Shown here: positions 50,842 to 60,529 of the stretch, in pieces
Layout of the letters: every line of letters begins with the position of its first letter
Numbering within the stretch: the stretch's first letter is position 1
Assembly: GCA_050747525.1 (NCBI GenBank)
Contig: JBOGOC010000080.1
Coordinates: 1 to 64,000, forward strand
Reading direction: 5' to 3'
Length of the DNA: 64,000 nt
From: JBOGOC01 sp050747525
GTDB taxonomy: Bacteria; Acidobacteriota; Polarisedimenticolia; JACPZX01; DASXTC01
The notes under the pieces: model-generated
Databases searched by the model: none
What the model was told of the DNA's origin: nothing
The model's input: only the letters and a program-made list of their open reading frames with translations
Program-made: the position numbers and the translations under genes

Positions 50842-52151
50842 TCAGCTCAACGCGTACACGTTCCCGTCCATGCTGCCGACGAAGACCACGCCTCCGGCCA
50901 CCGCGGGAGACGACATGATGGCGCCCACCGACCGGAACCTGAAGAAGTCGATGTACATGTCCTGGTAGTCGCCGAAGGTCGGGTGAAGGCCTCGCGGTTC
51001 AGCTTGCCGTCGGGCGTGAGCATCTTGAGGGGATCGGCCTTGGCCCCTTCGGTCTGGAAGCGCGAGAGCACGTCGCCCGTCTTCGCGTCGATGGCGAACA
51101 GCGTCCCGCCGTGGGTCCCGATGTAGAGGGCGTTGCCGGCCAGCGCCGGCGACGAGAAGACGAAGGCCCCGGCGTCCACGTTGAACTTGAGCCGGCCGGT
51201 CTTCGCGTCGAGGCCCATCACGCGCGAGCTGTCCGAGGTGGCCGCGTAGACCGTGCCGTCACGCACGGCCGGGGTGACGTTCACCCACGACTTGCTGGTC
51301 GGGTAGTCCCAGCGCTTGCGGCCGGTGGCGGCGTCCAGGGCGTACACGTGGGCGTCGCGGCAGCCGACGTACACCGTGCCGTCCGCCACGGCCGCGGATG
51401 ACTGGAACCCGACCTGATTGTGGATGGCCGCGTCCTCACCGGCCTGGAACGACCACTTCAGCTGGCCGGTCTCGGCGTCGAGGGCGTAGAAGCGGCTGTC
51501 CCAGCTGCCGATGTAGACGATGCCGTTGACCACCGACGGCGACGCGTGCACGACGTCCTGGGTGGGGAACTTCCACAGCAGCATGCCGTTGCGCGCGTCC
51601 ACGGCGTAGACGTTGCCGTCGCCACTGCCGAAGAAGACCTTCCCCCCCTCCACGGCGGGCGAGGACGTGTACATGTCCCAGGCGTCCGGGATGGTCTGCG
51701 CGGCGTTGTACCCGTTGAGCCCCTTGGCCTCGAATCGCTTCTCGTGCTCGATGGCGTAGACCCACTTCGGCTTGCCGGTCGCCACGTCCAGGGCGGCCAG
51801 CGACCCCGCCGAGGAAACGAAGTAGAGCGTGTCCCCGTCGACGGCGGGGGACGACGCGATGGGCATGCGCGACTTGAAGTTCCATCTCTCCTTGCCGGTC
51901 TCCTGGTCCAGCGCATACAGATGACCGCTCAGGCTGGCGATGTAGACCACGCCATCCACCACGGCCGGCGAAGTGACCACCGGGCCCGCCGCCTTGAAGG
52001 TCCACTTCACCCGGCTCAGGTCTCTGGGGCCGGAGCCGGCGTACACGCCCGTGCGCGCGTTGTTGCCATGGAAGGTGTGCTGGGCGTGAAGGGGAGTGGC
52101 CAGGGCGGACAGCAACAGGAACACGAACGGCCAAGCAAGGGCTCGCTTCAT
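50842..52151 (-). pseudogene. Secreted PQQ-repeat beta-propeller protein, frameshifted near the C-terminus
   Basis: This exported propeller has a signal peptide (about 1-23) and PQQ-like blades such as VVYIASLSGHLYALDQETGK and TVYVGCRDAHVYALDAATGR, as in BamB-like proteins. The main frame runs to 50847, but from about 50985 downwards it encodes nonsense (TRPSATTRTCTSTSSG). The neighbouring frame continues the fold perfectly (TFGDYQDMYIDFFRF, then SSPAVAGGVVFVGSMDGNVY) and ends with TGA at 50844-50842. One missing C in the run at about 50980-50986 explains it. It may be a sequencing error or a recent mutation that alters the last blade. The stop lies two bases from the convergent carrier gene's stop. 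Confidence 0.85.
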
Positions 52152-52431
52152 CTCACGGCCTCCTGGACGGGGAGGGGTGGAGCGGTTTTCGGGCCGGCCG
52201 GTGTTGGGGGGTATACGAAAACAGAGGGGGGGTGGCTCAAAAACTTACTTTGCCGCGTCAGATCCGCCGTCCTCGTGCGACTTAGGGATGAGGCTTCAAT
52301 GGCCTCGCTCCGCGGCGGCGCTTCACCGGGCAGGGGTTGGCGCCGCCGCGCGCAGCCTGACCAGACACGCCACCATGACCGCGGCGCCGATGACGAAGGA
52401 AGAGGGCAGTCGGTTGGCCGGTTTGTCCGTC
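52152..52431. other. Intergenic stretch, possible displaced C-terminus
   Basis: This 280-bp stretch lies between two minus-strand genes. The part next to the membrane protein gene (about 52323-52431) reads in another frame as LETDKPANRLPSSFVIGAAV followed by a hydrophobic and basic end. The remainder (52152-52322) must hold the leader and promoter of the PQQ-propeller gene; no clear -35/-10 pair was recognised. Confidence 0.35.
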
Positions 52432-53904
52432 TCAAGGATAGGTGCGCTGCGTGAGGAGCCGCCCCTCGGAGTCGAACAGGCCGACCCAGCCATCGCGATG
52501 GAGGTCCTCGGCTTCCCGGTATCCGGCCAGGACGAGATGCCCCTCGCGGGTGGCGGCAAGGGCCAGCGGGCGGCCATGCGTCCTGGCTTCGTACGTCTTC
52601 TCCCAGACCGTGTTCCCGCCGGCGTCGAGCTCGAGGAGCCAGAGCTCGTCGTGCGGGTGAGCGAAGCGGTAGCCGGCGACGAACACCCGTGAGCCCGCCA
52701 CGGCCAGTCCGCCCGACGCCTCGCCGCGCGCACCGCCGAATGTCCGCTCCTCGAGAAGAGTTCCGTCCGCCGAGATGCGCGCCAGCCAGAGATCGGACAG
52801 ACGTTCGGGCGCCTCTCCGGTCGTCCCCAGAGCCAGGAAGGCGTCCGGCGCCAGCACCGCCAGGTCGTGCGTTGCGGGCGAGAAGCGAGACTCGCCCAGT
52901 GTCTTCGTCCAGGATCCCTTGCCATCGGTCGTCCCTCCAGCGAGCACCGTCATGGAGCCCGGCATGGCGAGCGGGTCGTCGGAGCCGGCCGCGAGATAGC
53001 TGTGTCCGTCGGTCGCCATGGCCACGAGCCTCCCCTTCATGGGTGGAGACACGGACCAGGTCTCCGAGCCGGAGACATCCACGCTCGCGATGAAGACCTC
53101 GCCGTCTCTTTCTCCGGCCACCAGGCTCGTCCCGCCGTTCAACGGCGCGAGCGCGTAGACGCCGCCGGGCCACGGCCAGGCCGTGCGCGCCGTCGGGTCT
53201 CCGGTCCTGGTGAAGCGAAGCCACACCGGACGTTCATCGTCCTGGCCTCCGGCCACCAGGTCGTCGCCGGCTGCGGCAAGGGCATGGAGGGTCTGGCGAT
53301 GCAGCAGGGGAGGCGCGTACGCCCGCCGGACCTCCAGCGATCGGTCCAGCATCAACATCCACGCGTCGTCATCCTGCGCGGGAGGCGTGCTCGTCTCCCC
53401 GGCCACGACGATGCCATCCGCCGCGACGATCGCACGGAAGTCATCCTGGTGGCTCCGGCCGCGGGCCAACTCGGCCTCATGCCGCCGCTGCCTCCGCGCC
53501 TGCTCCGCCCGGACTCCCAGGCCCGAGGCGACGAGCAGCAGCACCGACCCCACGAGCGACGCCAGAGCGATGCGGAGGATGCGGGGGCCGCCGAGGGACG
53601 CATGCCCGCGCCGCCGATTGCCCCGACGGACATACGAAACGGTCGCCAGGCTGACGAGAGCGGGCAGACACGATTCGATCAGAACATGGAGAGAAGGTGG
53701 CGGAAGAAACGTGATCAGGCAGATCAGGCCGGGGACCACGAGAATCCACGCGAGCCTCTCGGCCGCCGTCCCCGGCCGGCCGGCACGCCACGAGACATGC
53801 GCGCTTCGAATGGCCAGGATCGACGCCAGGCACGAGATGGCGAGGACCGCCCGGCAGACCCGGAGCATCCAGACGAGGAGCACGAGGCCCGGAAGCGGAA
53901 TCAT
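52432..53904 (-). CDS. Membrane protein with extracytoplasmic propeller-like domain
   Basis: This is a 490-residue protein. Residues 1-135 hold about four hydrophobic segments (LPGLVLLVWMLRVCRAVLAI, LAWILVVPGLICLITFLPPP, LRIALASLVGSVLLLVASGL). The rest is a run of repeats of the type DDAWMLMLDRSLEVRRAYAP and DLWLARISADGTLLEERTFG, which resemble delta-60 or beta-propeller blades. No enzyme motif was seen. Beyond the stop codon the next frame encodes a plausible extra hydrophobic tail, so the 3' end may be frameshifted. It follows the beta-helix gene after a 53-bp gap. Confidence 0.75.
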   Translation of the reverse strand: MIPLPGLVLLVWMLRVCRAVLAISCLASILAIRSAHVSWRAGRPGTAAERLAWILVVPGLICLITFLPPPSLHVLIESCLPALVSLATVSYVRRGNRRRGHASLGGPRILRIALASLVGSVLLLVASGLGVRAEQARRQRRHEAELARGRSHQDDFRAIVAADGIVVAGETSTPPAQDDDAWMLMLDRSLEVRRAYAPPLLHRQTLHALAAAGDDLVAGGQDDERPVWLRFTRTGDPTARTAWPWPGGVYALAPLNGGTSLVAGERDGEVFIASVDVSGSETWSVSPPMKGRLVAMATDGHSYLAAGSDDPLAMPGSMTVLAGGTTDGKGSWTKTLGESRFSPATHDLAVLAPDAFLALGTTGEAPERLSDLWLARISADGTLLEERTFGGARGEASGGLAVAGSRVFVAGYRFAHPHDELWLLELDAGGNTVWEKTYEARTHGRPLALAATREGHLVLAGYREAEDLHRDGWVGLFDSEGRLLTQRTYP

Positions 53905-53957
53905 CTCGGGGCATCACACCATCTTCAGGGCCGCCGGACAAGCCCCGCTTCACCGCC

Positions 53958-55097
53958 TCAGGGCCCCCCGATCACCGTCCCCGTGAACCCGCCATCCTCG
54001 AGGATCTCCACGGCAGGTCCCGATACGGAGATATCGACGTCGTTCAGGACGACGGTCATGTCCACGAGGATGGCCGCCACCCACAGGCCTCCGCCGCTCC
54101 CCGTGATCTCGCCTCCATCTATCCTGAAGGAGCCATCGGCCACACCCACCAGCGCCAGCCCGAAGTAGTCGTTGTCGACCATCACGTTGTGGGCGATCTT
54201 GTCGACCTCCGAGAGAAACAGCCCGATCTGGTTCCCGATGAGGCGATTGTGCGAGATGAATGTCCCCGGGCCGCTCCCGCCGGCGCCGACCCCCGCATGC
54301 TGAAACTGGGTGAAGAAGTCCGGCCCGCAGTTCTCCGGCATGTCGGGGGGGCAGATGTTCCCGCTGATGGTGTTGTCCACGACCGTGCCGACGGCGCCGG
54401 CCACCAGCTCGATTCCATCGGTGGGTACGCCGCCCGCGTGCCCAGGTCCTGCCACGGTGTTGTGGGCGATGCTCGCCCACGAACCCTCGCCCAGGACGAT
54501 GATGCCGACCGACTGATAGCTGGTCACCTCCGAATGATGGATGTTGATGCTGGCCGGCGGGCGGCCTGGCGTCGACTCGCCCACGGAGATGGCGGTGCCG
54601 CTTCGTGGGCATAGCGCCATGGGCGTGTTCTGGATGTCCCTGACGGCCGAGAAGCCGAAGTCGAGATGGGCCTGGGAGTGCACGCGGATGCCCCATCTCA
54701 GGACGCCGCTCTCTCCGCAAGCGGCGGCCCCCGGCCCGCGGACGGTCAGCTGCGACATCGAGACCCTGGCGCCACCGTGGACCTCGACGATGGACGGCGA
54801 GCCAAGATGATTCGGGACGAGTGTCTCGGGCGCGCGGATGATCGTGGCGTCCATCCCGGCTCCGACGATGAACAGATCCTTCCCGATGAAGAGCTGCTCG
54901 GTGTAGGTGCCTGGAAGCACCTGCACGGTGCGCCCCGGTCTGGCCGCATCGATGGCTGCCTGGATCGTCGGGTAGTCGGTCGGGACCACGAGCGTCGATC
55001 CTTTGGCGACAGGCCCGGCGGATGCGTCTTGCGAAACGGCGGACACGGCCATCGCGAGAGTGGCGACGGCGACGAACCTGAGCAGGTCGTGGAGCAC
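53958..55097 (-). CDS. Secreted right-handed parallel beta-helix protein
   Basis: This is a 379-residue exported protein (signal peptide about 1-27, ending DASA). It starts the fold with YPTIQAAIDAARPGRTVQVL and GTYTEQLFIGKDLFIVGAGM, the typical entry of pectin-lyase-like beta-helices. Parallel rungs follow (SVGIIVLGEGSWASIAHNTV, GTFISHNRLIGNQIGLFLSE). No polysaccharide lyase catalytic residues could be assigned. The GTG start lies nine bases after the stop of the sortilin-like gene and has AGGTGA upstream, so both are probably in one operon. Confidence 0.82.
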   Translation of the reverse strand: MLHDLLRFVAVATLAMAVSAVSQDASAGPVAKGSTLVVPTDYPTIQAAIDAARPGRTVQVLPGTYTEQLFIGKDLFIVGAGMDATIIRAPETLVPNHLGSPSIVEVHGGARVSMSQLTVRGPGAAACGESGVLRWGIRVHSQAHLDFGFSAVRDIQNTPMALCPRSGTAISVGESTPGRPPASINIHHSEVTSYQSVGIIVLGEGSWASIAHNTVAGPGHAGGVPTDGIELVAGAVGTVVDNTISGNICPPDMPENCGPDFFTQFQHAGVGAGGSGPGTFISHNRLIGNQIGLFLSEVDKIAHNVMVDNDYFGLALVGVADGSFRIDGGEITGSGGGLWVAAILVDMTVVLNDVDISVSGPAVEILEDGGFTGTVIGGP

Positions 55098-55106
55098 GGT
55101 TTCACC

Positions 55107-58100
55107 TCACGGGAGAAGGCATGGCGAGACGTTCGGGATGATCGAGTCGTTTCCGTCGCGGCCGACGGGGCCTTCACCGCACCCTTCGACGCCCGAGACG
55201 AGGTAGTAGAACGCGGTTCCAAGAGGCGGCACCTGGGCGTCGGTGGAAACCAGGGCACCGTCACCGAAGGAATCGGCCGACTCGAAGCAGGTCTGATCGT
55301 AGAGCGGTCCGGGCACGGCGCGGCTGCCGAGCAGGTTGGGCGGTATCGTGCCGCGGTAGGTGTTCCAGAAAATCACTGGAGGAGCCGGCGACCAGGTCAT
55401 CGACGTGCTGCCGGTGAACTCGAAACCGGTGGCGTCGCCGATGGCGACGGACAGATGCCCGCACCCCCCTGTGGCCGGATCGCAGGAGTCGGTGGTGCAG
55501 GCGTTGTCGTCATCGCACGTGTTCAGCTGGCCGGCGCAGACGGGATTGCCCCCCGCATCGGGGACGCAGGTGTCGCCGAGGGTGCAGGCGTTGCCGTCGT
55601 CGCAGGTCCCGCCGCCTCCCGGCCCCCCCGCTACGGAGACGCAGGCTCCCTCGGTGTCGCAGAAGTCCAGCGTGCAGGCATTGCCGTCATCGCACTGGAT
55701 CGGCGCCATCTGGCAGGCTCCGGTCGCCGGGTCGCAGGCGTCATCCGTGCACGGGTCGCCGTCGTCGCACGCCGGAGTGATCACGCAGGCGGGAGCCCCG
55801 CTCACCGTATCGAGGATACAGGTGCCCTCGCCGGTGCAGAGGTCACCGTCGTCGCACGGCTGGCCGGTGAGCGACAGGAAGAGGCAGCCGCCGGTGTCCG
55901 GGTTGCAGAGGTCTGCCGTGCATGGATTGGCGTCATCGCAGGTGACGGGCGACGACACGCAGGCGCCGATCGCCGGATCGCAGACGTCATCCGTGCAGGA
56001 CAGGCCGTCGTTGCAGACGATGGGCGTGCCGCACGTGCCGGCGTTGCATAGCCCGCCGAGCGTGCAGGCGTTCTGATCGTCGCACGGGATGCCGTCCGGC
56101 TCGGGGATGTGCTGGCACTGGCCGCCGCCGGCTGCCGGACATGTGTCCTGCGTGCATGGGTTGCCGTCCGCGCAGTCGGCATCGGTGAAGCAGACGTCCG
56201 CCGGCAGGGCCGCCATGCCGACGCCGGGATCGTCCAGACAGACGGTGATCTCGGAAGCCAGACCCATGATGAGGGAGTCTCCCTCCTGCCGCACGTCGCG
56301 CGGGTTGTGACCCGGCGGACATTGCGGGGACATGGGGAGGATCTCGGGGGCCTGGAAGGCCGCCGAGATCGCGTTCGCGATGTCCATGGACGACTGCCCC
56401 ATGCCGGTCGGCACGGTGATGGCGCATTCGCCAAGGTTCGAGTGCGTCTTCACGGTCATGGTGCCCCCCTGGGCGCCCGAGGGAGCTGTCCTGATCCGGA
56501 CGCGCATGAGCCGTAGCTGGTCGCTCACCGGAGTGCCCAGGTTGCCGAGGCCGAAGCAGATGCCGTCCGCCTGGCCGGCCGGGGCGTCGATCGAGCCGAC
56601 GAGCTGGCTGCCGGCGAGGCCGGAGGCCGAGAGCCACAGCGTGCCGGCCATGAGATAGGGATCCTCCCCTTCGACCTGGACCGGCGGCACGAACTGGGCA
56701 CTGACGCCGGACGTCTGGCACGCGGGGCTGGCGTTCACGGCATCGCGGGCGGCCGTCAGAACGCCTGACGGGGTGTCTTCCGCAAGGTAGGGCACGCTCA
56801 CCGAGCAGAGCACGCGCGAGGTGCCGTCTCCGGACTGAACCGTCGGCGCGAAGTCGAACGAGCCCCCGCCGGTGAGCGCCGATTCGAGCCTGGCCAGCGA
56901 GTCGGCGTCGGGCTCCCCGCACATGCCGAGGGTGACGGCCTGCGACGGAAACTGCAGCCCTGTCAGCGTCAGCTTGCCGCTGGGCGGATTGATGAGGGCC
57001 GGACAGCCGTTGATCTGGTCGAGCCCGACCTGGTTGCCGCACGTCACGACGACGGCGGCGAGGCGGTCCGTGGGCCGGTTGCAGTCATTGAGTGTCGTGC
57101 CGCCCGCGCACTTGCCCGCGTGGCACCCCAGGGCCACCGGCTTGCCGTCGTAGAAGGCGCCCTTGCTGGTGACCAGCGTTCCGTCACGGTCGGTCTTCAG
57201 GAGGCCGCCATCGGCGTCATGGGTATAGGGCCCGTTGCCGCACACCGTCCCAAACTCACGCAGGAGCTTCATCGTGCAGGCGACGGTGGGAGGGAAGCCC
57301 GTCCCGAAGATCGGCAGATCGTAGCCGTAGATCACCTGGCAGTCGTTGAAGTTGCCCAGCCTCGGGCCGGTCAGCATGTACGCGCCGCGCCCGTGCGTCC
57401 CGGCCACGATGCGATTGTGCGTCTCGTCGATCGAAACCTGGTACACGGGGACCTGGGGCAGGCCGTTGCCGTATCGGGACCAGCTCAGTCCGCCGTTCGG
57501 GCTGCGGTAGACCCCCTTGTCGGTCCCCAGCCAGAGCACGCGCGGCTGGCTCGGGCCGTGGGGTTCGACGGCGATGGTGTTGGCGGGGACGCCGTTGAGC
57601 TCCTTGATCGAGCTGGTCGGCAGCCACTTGACCAGCATCGCGTTGTATTGGAAGACGTGGCTGCCCGGGAAGAACCCGGACAGCGTCGCCCACACAAGGT
57701 CCTTGTTCACGGGGTCCACGGCCAGCCAGGTGACCGGCGCCGCCGGAAGCCCGAAGTCGATCTGGGACCAGCAGGAGGACAGGCCGCAGGCCGAATCGGT
57801 GACCCACACCCGGCCGCTGTAGCACCCGACGTAGATACGCTCCGGGTCGCCTGGGGCCACGGCGATGGCCGAGACGACGTCCCGGTTGGCGGCGATCTCG
57901 GGCTCGGGCCCGAGATCGGAGCACAGCTCGGGACTCACCGGCGTCCAGCTAGCTGCGTCGTCGTCGCTTCTCCACAGGCTGTGCGTGCCGTAGTAGAGGG
58001 CGTGCTGGGGCGGCATCTGGCCCGCCGTGGGGGCCGGCGACTGGACCAGCGGGGGATAGTAGATCGAGGACGGCTCGTGGGTCATGAAGAACGAGACGCT

Positions 58101-59795
58101 CTCCTGCCAGGAGCCGCCGTTAATCCTCTTCAGCGGGACCACGCCGCTCGTGGCGGCATTCGTCGTGGAGTACATGTTCCCGTTGAAGTCCTCATCCAGG
58201 ACGCAGTAGCCGGCGTCCCCGAAGCCGGGCTGGCTGTCCCACACCTTGCCGCCGCCCGCCCAGATCATCGCCGAGTTGTCCTGCGTGCCGCCGAGGATCA
58301 CGTTCGTCTGGGAGGATGTGGCGACCGACTGGAACCCGATGGTCTGGATGGTGTCGTTGCGCGACGTCCAGGTGAAGCCCTGATTGTTCGAGGAGTAGAT
58401 GCCCCCGTCATTGACGGACAGGGCGTGCAGGCCGACGGCGTCGAACACCAGTTCACGGTGGTCGAAATGGATGGTCGTCCGCGGTGTAGGGGGCTGGAGG
58501 CTGTCGTCGGCCGCGGACCACGACCCGGAAGTGCCACGGTTCGACGAAACGCACAGATGGACGCCCCCCAGAAAGAGGCGTTCGTCATGGCCCGGCGCGA
58601 TGGTGAGGCCGTGGGTGTAGCGGCTGTAGACGGAAGGACAAAGCGCCTTTGCCTCTTCCGACTGGGTTCCCTGGAATCTCGCGTACCAGTAGTCGCCCCC
58701 GTCGACGGTTTCAAAGATGGAGGGTTTGCAGTTGTCGGTCAGCCTCTCGGGGCACATGCCGAAGCTGGCGTAGAGGTGCTCGTGTTGGGTCGGGTCGCGC
58801 TCGATGGCCAGCTCGACGTGATCGAACGTGATCGTGTTCGGATTCGGGAGGTGCAGACCGGCCCCCACCGGGCAGTTGGAGCTGCCGGGTCTGGGAATCC
58901 CCGGGTTGAGCGGGCACCAGGAGTTGCCGCCGTCGGTGGTCTTGAAGATTCCCCTTCCTCCGAACGCGGCGTAGAGGACGTTCGGGTCCTGGGGGTCCAT
59001 CTCAAGATCGGTCGGCCTGGCCCCTTCCGCTCCGAGGACAATCAGCTTGTCCCAGTTGATGCCGTTGTTGGTCGATTTGTAGAGGCCGTATCCGGCCTTC
59101 GCGCTCCCCTGCAGAGGCTCCGGGGCGGTGACCGTCGTCTCGGAGGCCGAAGCGGTGACGCCGCTCGAAAGGGTGATGTAGATGACCTGCGTCTCCGGGT
59201 TCGGCCCGGTGGTGGAGGGGTCCAGCAGAATGTCGTTGATGGAGCCGAACCGGAAGTCCCAGTCCGTCGTGCCGTCGAGGGACTTGCCTTTGTCGTGGAT
59301 GGGGCTCCAGCTGACGATTCCGGCGCATCCCGCGCATCCGGTGTAGGTGCCGAAGAGAAGCCCCTTGCCGTGGTAGGTGTCACGGCGGATGGCGTTCTCC
59401 CCGGTGCCGGCATAGATGCGCGTGCACTGCCCGATGGTGCAGTCGGCCACCGCCAGCGCGCCGATCGCCAGGGACCACTCGCCGCCCGGCACGGGCGGCT
59501 GGTCCGACACGGGGAACCATTTCCAGGTCGAGGCCGGGTTGTAGTCGGCGTTGGTCGTGTGCCACACGCCGCCGCCGGCGGTCCCGAGCCAGATCTCTCC
59601 CTGATTGAACGGGTTCATAGCCACGGCCGTCGCGCGCCCGCTCTCGCCTCCCGGAAACATGCAGCACGCCGGGGCAGGGCCGATCGGAAACCAACTCGTG
59701 CCCCAGGTCTTGGCCAGCGCCGGCAGGACAGCGGCCGGGACCAGCATGACGGCGACGAGGGCTGCGAGAAGCGGAAGGGATCTGCGACGCACCAT
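55107..59795 (-). CDS. Giant secreted sortilin/BNR-propeller protein with Cys-rich repeats
   Basis: This is a 1562-residue exported protein. After a signal peptide (about 1-28) comes a large VPS10/sortilin-like propeller (about 30-830) with Asp-box/BNR blades (GIFKTTDGGNSWCPLNPG, GVYRSPNGGLSWSRYGNG). Following an unassigned middle part, about ten Cys-rich units of the form CDDGNACTLDFCDTEGAC occupy ~1203-1445. A fibronectin-like end (about 1450-1562, VIFWNTYRG, GTAFYYLVSGVEGCGEGPVG) is related to that of the 2033-residue protein. ATG 59795 has AGGAGG six bases upstream. The upstream palindrome at 59847-59862 suggests control by the response regulator encoded next door. Role unknown; glycan binding or degradation is possible. 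Confidence 0.87.
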   Translation of the reverse strand: MVRRRSLPLLAALVAVMLVPAAVLPALAKTWGTSWFPIGPAPACCMFPGGESGRATAVAMNPFNQGEIWLGTAGGGVWHTTNADYNPASTWKWFPVSDQPPVPGGEWSLAIGALAVADCTIGQCTRIYAGTGENAIRRDTYHGKGLLFGTYTGCAGCAGIVSWSPIHDKGKSLDGTTDWDFRFGSINDILLDPSTTGPNPETQVIYITLSSGVTASASETTVTAPEPLQGSAKAGYGLYKSTNNGINWDKLIVLGAEGARPTDLEMDPQDPNVLYAAFGGRGIFKTTDGGNSWCPLNPGIPRPGSSNCPVGAGLHLPNPNTITFDHVELAIERDPTQHEHLYASFGMCPERLTDNCKPSIFETVDGGDYWYARFQGTQSEEAKALCPSVYSRYTHGLTIAPGHDERLFLGGVHLCVSSNRGTSGSWSAADDSLQPPTPRTTIHFDHRELVFDAVGLHALSVNDGGIYSSNNQGFTWTSRNDTIQTIGFQSVATSSQTNVILGGTQDNSAMIWAGGGKVWDSQPGFGDAGYCVLDEDFNGNMYSTTNAATSGVVPLKRINGGSWQESVSFFMTHEPSSIYYPPLVQSPAPTAGQMPPQHALYYGTHSLWRSDDDAASWTPVSPELCSDLGPEPEIAANRDVVSAIAVAPGDPERIYVGCYSGRVWVTDSACGLSSCWSQIDFGLPAAPVTWLAVDPVNKDLVWATLSGFFPGSHVFQYNAMLVKWLPTSSIKELNGVPANTIAVEPHGPSQPRVLWLGTDKGVYRSPNGGLSWSRYGNGLPQVPVYQVSIDETHNRIVAGTHGRGAYMLTGPRLGNFNDCQVIYGYDLPIFGTGFPPTVACTMKLLREFGTVCGNGPYTHDADGGLLKTDRDGTLVTSKGAFYDGKPVALGCHAGKCAGGTTLNDCNRPTDRLAAVVVTCGNQVGLDQINGCPALINPPSGKLTLTGLQFPSQAVTLGMCGEPDADSLARLESALTGGGSFDFAPTVQSGDGTSRVLCSVSVPYLAEDTPSGVLTAARDAVNASPACQTSGVSAQFVPPVQVEGEDPYLMAGTLWLSASGLAGSQLVGSIDAPAGQADGICFGLGNLGTPVSDQLRLMRVRIRTAPSGAQGGTMTVKTHSNLGECAITVPTGMGQSSMDIANAISAAFQAPEILPMSPQCPPGHNPRDVRQEGDSLIMGLASEITVCLDDPGVGMAALPADVCFTDADCADGNPCTQDTCPAAGGGQCQHIPEPDGIPCDDQNACTLGGLCNAGTCGTPIVCNDGLSCTDDVCDPAIGACVSSPVTCDDANPCTADLCNPDTGGCLFLSLTGQPCDDGDLCTGEGTCILDTVSGAPACVITPACDDGDPCTDDACDPATGACQMAPIQCDDGNACTLDFCDTEGACVSVAGGPGGGGTCDDGNACTLGDTCVPDAGGNPVCAGQLNTCDDDNACTTDSCDPATGGCGHLSVAIGDATGFEFTGSTSMTWSPAPPVIFWNTYRGTIPPNLLGSRAVPGPLYDQTCFESADSFGDGALVSTDAQVPPLGTAFYYLVSGVEGCGEGPVGRDGNDSIIPNVSPCLLP

Positions 59796-59817
59796 GGGTC
59801 ACCTCCTGTTGAGGCGG

Positions 59818-59862
59818 ACCTTACGCCCATGGCGCGTGGGGGCGCACTCCCCGATCGGGGAG
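59818..59862 (-). promoter_or_regulatory. Palindromic operator and -10 of the sortilin-like gene
   Basis: CTCCCCGATCGGGGAG (59847-59862) is a perfect 16-bp palindrome. On the minus strand a TAAGGT -10 (59823-59818) lies with its first base 31.5 bp from the palindrome centre. The palindrome would cover about -51 to -36, the position of a class II activator site. An identical palindrome at the same spacing precedes the response-regulator gene. Confidence 0.6.
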
Positions 59863-59872
59863 GAACGCGAAG

Positions 59873-60523
59873 CTAGCGGAGGAGGCGGGTTCGCAGCGCC
59901 TTGGCCACGGCCTCGGACTTGGAGTGGACCTGGAGCTTCGAGAAGATCTGTCTCATGTGATAGATGACGGTGGACGTGGCGACCCCCAGCTCGGCGGCCG
60001 CCGAGGGGTAGTCGTGCCCCTCGCTGATCAGCTTGAGGATGCGCACCTCGTGCGGCGTCAGCTCTTCCTGGGATTTCTCCGGCGGCCGGAACTCCCGAAA
60101 GAGGTGGATGACGCGCTGCGCCACCTCCGGGCTCAGAGGCCCGCCCCCAGCGGCCGCGTCGCGCAGCGCCTCCAGCAGCCGCGCGGGCGGGGTCTTCTTC
60201 AGGAGGTAGCCGGACGCCCCGGCGCAGAGGGCCTCGAAGATGCGCTCGTCGTCGTCGTAGACGCTCAGCACGAGGAAGACAGTGTCGGGGAACCGCGGTT
60301 TGAGCCGGCGGATCCCCTCGATTCCCGATATCCCGGGCAGGTGGATGTCCATCAAGGCCACGTGAGGCCGGGCGTCGTCGAACCTCGGGAGCGCCTCCTC
60401 GATCGAGCGATAGGCCCCCGTGCACCGGAACCCGGGTGTGCCGGCGATCAGCGCCGCCAGCCCTTCGCGCGTCTCGGCGCGATCCTCCACGATGGCGACG
60501 GCGATGGAGTCGGCTGGGTCCAT
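59873..60523 (-). CDS. NarL/FixJ-family response regulator
   Basis: This is a 216-residue two-component regulator. The receiver domain has acidic residues E13/D14, phospho-acceptor D59 (VALMDIHLPG) and the conserved lysine in GASGYLLKKT (about 111). A LuxR-type helix-turn-helix occupies about 150-212 (LTPHEVRILKLISEGHDYPS, VATSTVIYHMRQIFSKLQVH). Its partner is the HisKA_3 kinase gene upstream. The ATG has no ribosome site, and a TATCAT -10 lies only six bases before it, so it may also be made from a leaderless mRNA. A perfect palindrome lies upstream inside the end of the kinase gene. Confidence 0.95.
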   Translation of the reverse strand: MDPADSIAVAIVEDRAETREGLAALIAGTPGFRCTGAYRSIEEALPRFDDARPHVALMDIHLPGISGIEGIRRLKPRFPDTVFLVLSVYDDDERIFEALCAGASGYLLKKTPPARLLEALRDAAAGGGPLSPEVAQRVIHLFREFRPPEKSQEELTPHEVRILKLISEGHDYPSAAAELGVATSTVIYHMRQIFSKLQVHSKSEAVAKALRTRLLR

Positions 60524-60529
60524 GACAGG

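Noticed and set aside
59681..59700. Third copy of the response-regulator palindrome
   Set aside because: Only the 8-bp core CCGATCGG is shared and it lies inside the coding region of the sortilin-like gene; the flanks do not match. The same applies to CCGATCGG at about 36377-36384.
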